This document shows, one piece after another, positions 49,725 through 64,000 of a stretch of DNA of 64,000 nucleotides (the stretch's first letter is position 1; every line of letters starts with the position of its first letter). Origin of the DNA: Paraspadella gotoi (taxonomy: Eukaryota; Chaetognatha); NCBI GenBank assembly GCA_051294375.1, contig CM119270.1, forward strand, positions 10,805,790-10,869,789, written 5' to 3'. The translations under genes and the position numbers were made by a program. Below the pieces are notes generated by a model, which made no database searches, was not told the DNA's origin, and saw only the letters and a program-made list of their open reading frames with translations.

Positions 49725-52296
49725 GTAAGTTTCTCTCGGTTTATGCGTTTTGTTTTTAGATGTGAATGATCTTAATGATTTATGTTATATTTTCTTTTAA
49801 TTGGTCTTTGATTGAGTCGAGTCTAAATTGTGTGTGTGTTATTTTTAATTCTTCTTTTCACTTGATTGTTTTTTATTTGAAATTCACTCAAAAAAAAAAA
49901 AAGAAAAAAAAGAAAGAATACTCTGAAAAAGGCTAAAAAGTCTAAAGCTTGAAAAGTAATATTTTAAATTTCCTAAATTAGAAAGACTAACAGGATTATG
50001 ACTTGAAAATCTTCGCAAAAAGATGACAAACGCAAACAAAGAAGAGGCCCGGGATCTTTTACAAAAAAAGAAAAAAGAAAGAAAACCTGAATTTTTTTTT
50101 AAATAAAAAAGCCCCGTGGCAAAATTCCAATATCAATGTTTGGAAAGTAACAGAATTGGAGCTTAAGTATAAAAAAAGTAAAAAAAAAGATTTCTCTTCG
50201 CTTGTGTAAAGTTTTTCTCTCCTTCAAACTCCCACAGACTTTCATGTTTTTTTTTCTTTCCCTTGAATTTTTTTATGCATTCCTCTGTTGATTTTAAATT
50301 TTCTCTGCTTTTTTTTAAATGCCCCTTTCGTATCCTCGTGTTTTCTTACAACTGAATATTCTCAGAACAGCCTTAACATTTCTCTCACTTTACACGACAT
50401 TATCACCGCTCATTTCCAATTATGACCCCTGCTCATCATCTTTCGTAAATTAGATCCCATTTCACTCGCTCTATATTCCCCTACACACCCACGCATGACG
50501 CGCTTTCAAACGAGGTTCACATTTTGATCTTCACGATTGGAATCACGTTTCCTTTCAATCGGTTTTCCCGCCGAAGATCGCGCTCTTGTGAATCCGACTT
50601 GGAAACCCGGTTCACCTGCTCTTTTTCTCTCCAATCGTTTCACGAGACGCAGAGGGCGCGTGAATGGCTCCTCCGCCTCAGTGAACCTTCCACCTTCTCT
50701 TTCTCATCCTTTCTTTTCTCCTTTTCCTTTCTTCTCCTTTCTGTCATTCCTTCGAGACTTTTCCTCTCTTCTTTTTTGACGTCCCCTTCTTTTCGCTCTT
50801 AACCTTTTCCGTTTGAGTCAATCCCTTCGCTTCTCTTCTCGCTCCCGTTTCCATTCTCTTAACTTTTATTTTTACCTAAAACCTACTTTCTCCTTCATCT
50901 TCTCTAAAAGGAATAAGACTTACCTTAAACCCTTCTCCATCGCCAACTCCTTGTCCCTCTGCGACATCCCCAACCATCTAACCCTCCTTACATCCCCCTC
51001 CATCTCCCTGGGACCCTGGGGACAAAAAGACGAAGCTTCGTCGTGGTGTGGTCGACGGAATACCAAAACTTTCCCCGCGGCCCCAAATGGGAGTCCGGAG
51101 TTCGGGGCTTTGCGAAAGGCAGGGCTTTGGGGGTTGACACAGGGGGGGGGAGAAGACCGAATTGGGTTTTCGTATTGAGGTTGAGGCGGGATTAAGTAAG
51201 AAAGGTATACAACTGACTCGCACATGGTATGATGGTTACGTAAAATGTTATCATTATCGCGATCATTATCAGAATAGCGTTTTTAATCCAGAACTTTTTC
51301 GTCACAAGCCTCGTTTTATCTGAGTCAGTTGGCGAGAAAAGAAAACAATCCTTAAATTAAAAAAAAAAAAAAGAATTGGCTCAATTTTGAATTATGATCC
51401 GAATCCAGACAGAAAATAGATCGAGCTTGGTATCATTGGTTTCATTTCATGGTACATTTTTTGAAGAAAGATATAGTAGAAATCTCTGTTTTCACCTTAT
51501 TTTTATAAATACAATTTTCTATATCTCCACGGCGCGTTGCATTGTTTCCCTCACTTTTGCGGTCAACCAGATAGAAGCATTGTCTTGTCTCCATCACTAC
51601 GCCCCACCTTTGCCTTTTTCCCGCCAAACCCGATACTTTATCTTCTTTAATTTTCTTTTTCTCTTCCTTTCGCCACTCCCCCTTTTAACTTTCGTGCCAA
51701 CACGAATACTTTATCTCATTCCCATCCAAACCAAAACAAAAGGCTCCGAATTTTTCCCAAAAAGAAAACAGAAACGAGGGATTCAAAAACTGGCGTCACT
51801 AACCCAAATGCCACGTGAATCGCGTCGTTAAGGCGCCCTTACCTTTTCCGCTGCGGGACAGAGAAAAAAATTATGGCGAGATGAGAGCTGGCAAAAACAA
51901 AAGCCTGATTTGGTATGGAAGCCGTCTCTGTAGATGGAAGCCGTCTCTGTAGTTAAGGCGGGGAAAGAAGAATGTGTTAAGATCTGGTGTAGCTAAATTT
52001 CGAGAATTTGAGAATTGAATGAATGAATGAAATTTGTTATTTTCCCAACTATACATACAAATCAGTATGTTGAAAAATAAGCTCTGAGCTTCAGTCGGCG
52101 AATTGTGAGTTGACTTTTCATCTTTTAGTCAATAAAATCCCAGCAGAAGCAAAACCCAAATCGATTGTCGCAAACGATTTCCTTCCTGATTTATGGTTTT
52201 GGTTTTGGTTTTTACAAAAATTCAGCTGAAGATCAGAAGACAAAATACTTCTCTCTTATATCGTACACGATTCGTCTTCATTTGCTTCTAGATGTC

Positions 52297-52395
52297 TGTC
52301 TGTCTTTCTTTCTTTCTTTCTTTCTTTCTTTCCTTCTTTCTTTCTTTCTTTTCTTATCTTTCTTTCTTACTTTCTTTCTTTCTTTCTTTCTTTTT
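52297..52395. repeat. (TTTC)n tetranucleotide array
   Basis: Repeated tttc units with ttac interruptions. The poly-Phe/Leu/Ser frame over it is an artefact. Confidence 0.93.
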
Positions 52396-53001
52396 TTTTC
52401 TTACTTACTTACTTACTCACGAATTCTCTTTTCTTTCCTTTTCTCTGTCTCTCGCACTCTGTTTTTCTTATCTCGCTCTCAGGATTTTTTTATCAAATTC
52501 TCTCCTCGTTCTTTTTTTTTATTTTTCCTTCCCATCTCCTTGGAGAAACAAATGTTCAAAACGAAAAAAGAGAGAGACAGAGAGAAAGAGAGTAAGAAAG
52601 AGAAAGTGAGAGACAGAGACAGAGATAGAGAGACAGAGAGAAAAGGCAAGACGGGAGAGGAATGTGGATGGCCATTAATGTTTTTTTTAAAGGTGTACGG
52701 GTGAAACAGATAACTCGGTGGCTGAGTTTTTCGCTGAGTCTTTCTTTTTAAAAAGCGTCCAATGAAAATCGCATTTAAAATCTTTCACATTTTTTTTTCA
52801 TTTTTTGTTTTAAAAATAATTCCATGTGCGATATATAAACATGAATACTTTTTAAGGAATTTCTTTTTTTTTTTTGCGATATTTTTTACGCGGACGAGAC
52901 AGCGTCTTCGATTTGATGTTGCAGTAAACGAGTTTTTAAATGAATAAGCGAAGAACCTCTTTTCAAAATTGCAAAGATTTATCACCATCGAAAAAAGAGA
53001 C

Positions 53002-53072
<71 letters not shown>
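53002..53072. repeat. (ATG)n trinucleotide microsatellite
   Basis: About 23 perfect atg triplets followed by ataattatgg. Confidence 0.97.
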
Positions 53073-53440
53073 AATTATGGTTATTAACGATTAAGGGAAA
53101 AATATTCAGACAACTTTTCTATTAAATTCTGAATTCAACAGAGAAACAAAATTAAGATTTCGTTCCGAATCGCAATTTTGTCTTTTTCTATTTTCATTCT
53201 TTCTCTTCTTCGTTCTCTTGCTTACCATCTTTGTCTACTTAGCATCAGAGCCTCGTTTTGGGTGATCAGCAGATTCTAAAAATGAAGAAGATCAAAAAAA
53301 GGGGAAATAAAAAGAAGGAAGAGAGAAAAAGAAAGGAAATAAAGAAAGAAGTTGAGGGGAAGGGGAGATTTCTTTTTTTTTTTTTGGTGGGGGAAAACGT
53401 ATCTCGCTAGACTCACTATTTTCGCACATGAGTGGACAAT

Positions 53441-53443
53441 TAG

Positions 53444-53532
<89 letters not shown>
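53441..53532. repeat. (CT)n microsatellite
   Basis: An imperfect CT tract with a few tct and gct interruptions, in the non-coding region downstream of exon 4. Confidence 0.96.
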
Positions 53533-56500
53533 TCCCACGACGAGACGCCATTGTCGTTATGTTTGTTGTAGAGAATACATCAGTCTTTCGTTCTCGATTT
53601 CGGAATCATCAACGAAACTCACGCGCGAGGACAAAGTCGGCGTCGTCGTTGCAAGCGTAGTCATCGTTGTCATTGCTGCTTCTCAAGACTTTTTTCTGCT
53701 TTCCCATTATGTTTTCGTCCTTTCCATATATTTTTACGAAAATAATACTATGTTGTGAGAAGTAAAAGGTTTTGTAAGTATATTTTCTTCTTCCTCTTCT
53801 TCTTCTTCTTATCATTGAATGGGAAATTCTTCTCTTTTCCCCTCATCCTTATTTTTATTTAATCATTGGTCGTCATTGTCACAATCATTATCGTCGTCGT
53901 CATCATCATCATCATCATCATCATCCTCATTTGATCTTCAGAGACGAAAAAAAAAATGGCGGCGTCCTCCTTTTGTTGACGCCGGAATCGGGAATGGCCG
54001 AGTTTCCGGTTGTTTTCGGCGCCGTTTCCCTCCTCCTTTTCCGGCGTCGTCGGCGTGTTGCGTCTCGGCGTCTCCTGGGTCCAAGAATGGTCAGCCACCA
54101 TTACCAGCGGCGTCCCTTGAGACATTTAGGTGTCGCGCACGCGCTGGAACGGACGAGCGCCGTGACCCATTAAGTGTTGGTGGTCGGGGGAAAAACTGAA
54201 CCCAAAGAACCTTAAAGCTTAATCTTTGTCCTTTTTGGAGATACGTAGTATTTACTTAAGTATATTGTATAGACTAGATCGTATATTTTTTTATTTTCTT
54301 CCAAGTTGAACAAGTTTTCCAGGCAAGCTGACAGAGCAGACGAATATGTCCAGACGAATTCCGTCCAGAAAAAAGGGTCGGCGCCTTTCGACCGTAAAAA
54401 TGTTACGATTCGAGCGAAAGATGCTCTTTTATTTTAGGATGGGAGAAGAGGAAGCGGAAAGAGATGTTTGAAAGGGCGGGCGTGAAGATATTAAAGGATG
54501 GAATAAATATTAGAAATGGAAGGGAAGATGGTAGAGATTCGATTAATGTTAGTTGAAAAATAAAAACGATGAGGAGAAGTGAGAGGAATGGAGGAGGAAA
54601 AGGAGGAAAAGNNNNNNNNNNNNNNNNNNNNNNNNNNNNNNNNNNNNNNNNNNNNNNNNNNNNNNNNNNNNNNNNNNNNNNNNNNNNNNNNNNNNNNNNN
54701 NNNNNNNNNNNNNNNNNNNNNNNNNNNNNNNNNNNNNNNNNNNNNNNNNNNNNNNNNNNNNNNNNNNNNNNNNNNNNNNNNNNNNNNNNNNNNNNNNNNN
54801 NNNNNNNNNNNNNNNNNNNNNNNNNNNNNNNNNNNNNNNNNNNNNNNNNNNNNNNNNNNNNNNNNNNNNNNNNNNNNAAAGGCAGCCGCCTGTGGTGAAC
54901 TTTCGCTTCTTTTCTCTTTCCATTCACATATTTTATTCCTTTGCGCACAATAAAACGGGCAAACGACTGATGAAACGGGCTCCAAATAATCAGACGCTGC
55001 GCAAAAAATAAATTTGATCAAAAAAAGTTAAAAATAAAAAAGGGAAAAAAGTCTTACTATTGATTGCAGCAGATTTTTTAAAAGCCAAAAAAAAAAAAGG
55101 AAAAAAAGATAATACAAAAAAAAGAATATAAAAGAAGATAAAAATGGAAAATAAGGAGGAAAGTTTCACGAGAAACATAAACAGAAGAAAAAAATAGGAG
55201 GAGGAAGGAAAAAAGGGGAGAAAAAGGGGCTGAAGAAAAAAGAAAAAAGAAAAAAAGGGAAATAGAAAAAGAATGAGAAAAGAAGGCGAGAGTTTGAAAG
55301 ATCAAGAGAGTCGGGGCACAATGCGAAGAAAAATACGGAGAGANNNNNNNNNNNNNNNNNNNNNNNNNNNNNNNNNNNNNNNNNNNNNNNNNNNNNNNNN
55401 NNNNNNNNNNNNNNNNNNNNNNNNNNNNNNNNNNNNNNNNNNNNNNNNNNNNNNNNNNNNNNNNNNNNNNNNNGAGAGAGAGAGAGTAGGTGCATGCTCA
55501 AAAGCGGAAAAGGAAAGGCGTTGGATTTTTTGGTCTAAAGTTGGACGCATGCGGAAGATTAAATAACGTCCGCGCCTGATAGCGGAAGAAGATCCTAGCT
55601 TCTTCTGTTGCTGATGCTGCTGGCACTGCAGCTGCTGTCAAGCTGCAATGATTTCAAAGAAATATGATATCTAATTATTTCCGACACGAAAAGTTCATTA
55701 ATGGAAAGGGACAAGCGGGAAAAGATAATAATTAAAATAAAAAAATAAAGTTGAAAAAAAAATTTAAATCAAAACATAAAAAGAGAAAACAAAAAAAGAA
55801 ATATAAAAATAAAGAAAGAACGAATTAGAAAACCATAAAAAAAAGAAAGAAAACAAAACCACGCCAACTAACTTAAAATTTTTAATAATCTATGTACAAT
55901 TGTACATTTATGCCTAGACTTCTCTCGCCCCGAAAGATAAAGAACCAAAAAGTAAAGAACGTGCGAGCGACAAAAAAAAGATGCGACAAAACAAAGCAAN
56001 NNNNNNNNNNNNNNNNNNNNNNNNNNNNNNNNNNNNNNNNNNNNNNNNNNNNNNNNNNNNNNNNNNNNNNNNNNNNNNNNNNNNNNNNNNNNNNNNNNNN
56101 NNNNNNNNNNNNNNNNNNNNNNNNNNNNNNNNNNNNNNNNNNNNNAGAGAGAGAGAGAGAAAATGCAAAGGAAGAAAAAGCCCCTCTGACGATTACGTCG
56201 CAGTTAGGGAGTGTCGTTCTGGGAAATCTTCAAAGCCACTTTTTTTAAAGGGTGGCACCCGTCACGAGGCGACGAAATGCCAGGAATAGACGGGCTGCCT
56301 GGAGTGCCAGGGGTGCTGTCGGGGGTGCCCGGGGTGAGCAAAGACTGCGACGCGTCAACAATCGGCGACGGTTGGTTCCATTCTCCGCTGCGATGACAGC
56401 CACTTCAGACGCCGCAGCGCCGGCAATCGAGGCTGCGTGAGAGTGATTGCGGCTGGGGCCAAAAAGTTCTCAGGGAGATGGGCGTGGCCAAAATTTGTTT

Positions 56501-57631
56501 GAGTGGAGGTTTCTAAGGATAATCTCTGGTATCTTCGAGTTCAAACGTCGAAGATTCTCGTCGTCGTCGTCGTGGTCTTCGTCGTCGTCGTCCCCGTCGT
56601 CGTTCCCGTCGTAGTCTCCCTTCTACTCGTCGACTGTTTACGCTTGAAAAGGCGAAAGAAAAAGTGTTTCATTCTAAACAAAAGACGTTAAACTCGACGG
56701 AGACGTGCGACCGTGACGGAATGTGAAAATCTCTCGAGTTGCGATCGGAAAATTCAAGGCGAAAAACGGAGCAGTTAAAATGCAAATTATGTTCGAAGCC
56801 GATCTGAGGCAGTCTCAGTCAACGGGGGAAACGAGTACACCTTTTGTAATGTAAACGCGTTTAAATCGATTAAGGGGCGCAGTTGTGGGTGGGCGGTGGG
56901 CGGTGATCATGAGATTAACAATTGCATTAAAATAGTCTNNNNNNNNNNNNNNNNNNNNNNNNNNNNNNNNNNNNNNNNNNNNNNNNNNNNNNNNNNNNNN
57001 NNNNNNNNNNNNNNNNNNNNNNNNNNNNNNNNNNNNNNNNNNNNNNNNNNNNNNNNNNNNNNNNNNNNNNNNNNNNNNNNNNNNNNNNNNNNNNNNNNNN
57101 NNNNNNNNNNNNNNNNNNNNNNNNNNNNNAAATAAACACACCCGAAAATTAACCACAATTTTGATTTAGGATCTCGTAAAAACTCCTTTTTGGTGATCTC
57201 GATAATTTTGATAAATGTCAAAAAAAGTCAAGATAAATTCCGTGCTGACAATTGAGTCGACCTTAAATTCATTATCTACCTAAAAACAGCAAGNNNNNNN
57301 NNNNNNNNNNNNNNNNNNNNNNNNNNNNNNNNNNNNNNNNNNNNNNNNNNNNNNNNNNNNNNNNNNNNNNNNNNNNNNNNNNNNNNNNNNNNNNNNNNNN
57401 NNNNNNNNNNNNNNNNNNNNNNNNNNNNNNNNNNNNNNNNNNNNNNNNNNNNNNNNNNNNNNNNNNNNNNNNTGACGTTTGCAGATACAATTTCCCCGCG
57501 GGACTAAATGTTCAAATGTCAGAAGGAAAAAAAGCGAAGGTGACAGCGATAGAACCAAGACTTGGAATCCAATCGAAATCTAGACTTACCTCAATCCCAT
57601 TTCGATGCCATTCCACTTTTTTCTGCCAGGG

Positions 57632-57671
<40 letters not shown>

Positions 57672-59472
57672 NNNNNNNNNNNNNNNNNNNNNNNNNNNNN
57701 NNNNNNNNNNNNNNNNNNNNNNNNNNNNNNNNNNNNNNNNNNNNNNNNNNNNNNNNNNNNNNNNNNNNNNNNNNNNNNNNNNNNNNNNNNNNNNNNNNNN
57801 NNNNNNNNNNNNNNNNNNNNNNNNNNNNNNNNAAAAAAAATCGGAAAAATTCTCCCAAGAAAAGATTTGGAGATCGCGACTCACGAAACTCACAAGACTC
57901 ACAAGGCTCGAGACTGAAAAGATTCACAAGGCCGCCTTCACCTGGGGATCGGTTATGAATGCCCTTTTCGATGCTCAACCAACTCAAACAAGCCCGTTTC
58001 ACCTAGATTTTTTTTTCATTTCTTTATTCTTTCTTTCTTNNNNNNNNNNNNNNNNNNNNNNNNNNNNNNNNNNNNNNNNNNNNNNNNNNNNNNNNNNNNN
58101 NNNNNNNNNNNNNNNNNNNNNNNNNNNNNNNNNNNNNNNNNNNNNNNNNNNNNNNNNNNNNNNNNNNNNNNNNNNNNNNCGCGATCTCGAATTCTCAACC
58201 AGATTTCTTCTTGCAAAAATGTCTGTAACGAATGCAAACAAAGATTTTGAGTTGCGCTCTTAGAAAGACTTCTCGGGGGGNNNNNNNNNNNNNNNNNNNN
58301 NNNNNNNNNNNNNNNNNNNNNNNNNNNNNNNNNNNNNNNNNNNNNNNNNNNNNNNNNNNNNNNNNNNNNNNNNNNNNNNNNNNNNNNNNNNNNNNNNNNN
58401 NNNNNNNNNNNNNNNNNNNNNNNNNNNNNNNNNNNNNNNNNNNNNNNNNNNNNNNNNNNNNNNNNNNNNNNNNNNNNNNNNNNNNNNNNNNCTGTTTATC
58501 ATTCACTGCAGTTTCTGCAATGATCGCTTTTGTCTTGACGACGTCATGTTTGTCACGGTCGTTGGCTTCGTCGTTGTCGTCGTCGTCGATGTNNNNNNNN
58601 NNNNNNNNNNNNNNNNNNNNNNNNNNNNNNNNNNNNNNNNNNNNNNNNNNNNNNNNNNNNNNNNNNNNNNNNNNNNNNNNNNNNNNNNNNNNNNNNNNNN
58701 NNNNNNNNNNNNNNNNNNNNNNNNNNNNNNNNNNNNNNNNNNNNNNNNNNNNNNNNNNNNNNNNNNNNNNNNNNNNNNNNNNNNNNNNNNNNNNNNNNNN
58801 NNNNNNNNNNNNNNNNNNNNNNNNNNNNNNNNNNNNNNNNNNNNNNNNNNNNNNNNNNNNNNNNNNNNNNNNNNNNNNNNNNNNNNNNNNNNNNNNNNNN
58901 NNNNNNNNNNNNNNNNNNNNNNNNNNNNNNNNNNNNNNNNNNNNNNNNNNNNNNNNNNNNNNNNNNNNNNNNNNNNNNNNNNNNNNNNNNNNNNNNNNNN
59001 NNNNNNNNNNNNNNNNNNNNNNNNNNNNNNNNNNNNNNNNNNNNNNNNNNNNNNNNNNNNNNNNNNNNNNNNNNNNNNNNNNNNNNNNNNNNNNNNNNNN
59101 NNNNNNNNNNNNNNNNNNNNNNNNNNNNNNNNNNNNNNNNNNNNNNNNNNNNNNNNNNNNNNNNNNNNNNNNNNNNNNNNNNNNNNNNNNNNNNNNNNNN
59201 NNNNNNNNNNNNNNNNNNNNNNNNNNNNNNNNNNNNNNNNNNNNNNNNNNNNNNNNNNNNNNNNNNNNNNNNNNNNNNNNNNNNNNNNNNNNNNNNNNNN
59301 NNNNNNNNNNNNNNNNNNNNNNNNNNNNNNNNNNNNNNNNNNNNNNNNNNNNNNNNNNNNNNNNNNNNNNNNNNNNNNNNNNNNNNNNNNNNNNNNNNNN
59401 NNNNNNNNNNNNNNNNNNNNNNNNNNNNNNNNNNNNNNNNNNNNNNNNNNNNNNNNNNNNNNNNNNNNNNNN

Positions 59473-64000
<4,528 letters not shown>

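Larger units (their letters stand above)
49725..54611. other. Intron 4 or downstream DNA without recognised exon
   Basis: AT-rich with pyrimidine-rich stretches (50500-50950, 51600-51720), tetranucleotide and ATG arrays, a TCA array (53888-53930), a directly duplicated 19-mer (atggaagccgtctctgtag, about 51917 and 51936) and a CpG-rich block at 53950-54180. No continuation of the gene's third domain was found. Confidence 0.6.

Noticed and set aside
56279-56330. Collagen-like Gly-x-y stretch (GLPGVPGV) with a gtgag donor after it
   Set aside because: Only four to five triplets, broken register, poor acceptor before it and stops nearby in other readings; likely chance in a G-rich repeat.

Overview
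This window is eukaryotic and almost entirely non-coding. It is AT-rich, holds dozens of (GA)n/(CT)n microsatellites and (CGT/CGA)n triplet arrays, and carries N-gaps typical of a draft scaffold. The only convincing host coding sequence is four spliced exons on the + strand (23876-23946, 24048-24167, 28852-29022, 49618-49724). All have GT-AG borders and their reading phases join without a break. The encoded cysteine-rich, probably secreted protein resembles, from memory, the arthropod-restricted multidomain family annotated in Pfam as DUF7044-DUF7043-DUF7042-DUF7045. This points to an arthropod. The microsatellite load would fit a crustacean or other non-insect arthropod, but the species cannot be fixed from the sequence.

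Layout. 1-2827: intergenic DNA with short tandem repeats. About 2853-21315: one giant imperfect palindrome whose centre is a (GA)n-(TC)n junction near 13221. The left arm is about 2 kb longer, mainly because of a GC-rich block at 3670-5320 and a 247-bp insertion with a 7-bp target duplication at 5620-5866. 21316-23875: microsatellites and a dead 972-bp Tc1/mariner element with intact ends and TA duplications. 23876-49724: the gene. Its 20.6-kb third intron contains a 30-bp minisatellite (29738-30103), a decayed tandem array of about 116-bp units (33.5-34.86 kb), a 0.7-kb palindromic element (35950-36670), and a head-to-tail tandem duplication (copy A 39261-about 44980, copy B 44999-about 48885). 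Copy A alone carries a 1457-bp TIR element with TTA target duplications, like PIF/Harbinger. 49725-64000: intron or downstream DNA interrupted by 12 N-gaps, ending with a GA tract of about 115 bp.

The two large duplications may be assembly products, because their copies differ mainly by small indels. However, each pair has a transposon present in one copy and a clean empty site in the other. That argues against a simple fold-back read and suggests either joined haplotypes or genuine older duplications. The most unusual recurring signal is a module of about 45 nt, GCTGATGAAGAC-(variable)-GTCGAAA(A)CATGTcCG. It occurs at least seven times and is mostly placed as mirrored halves of fold-back elements. 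Its core resembles the CUGAUGA...GAAA core of a hammerhead ribozyme, but with differences that keep this a hypothesis.
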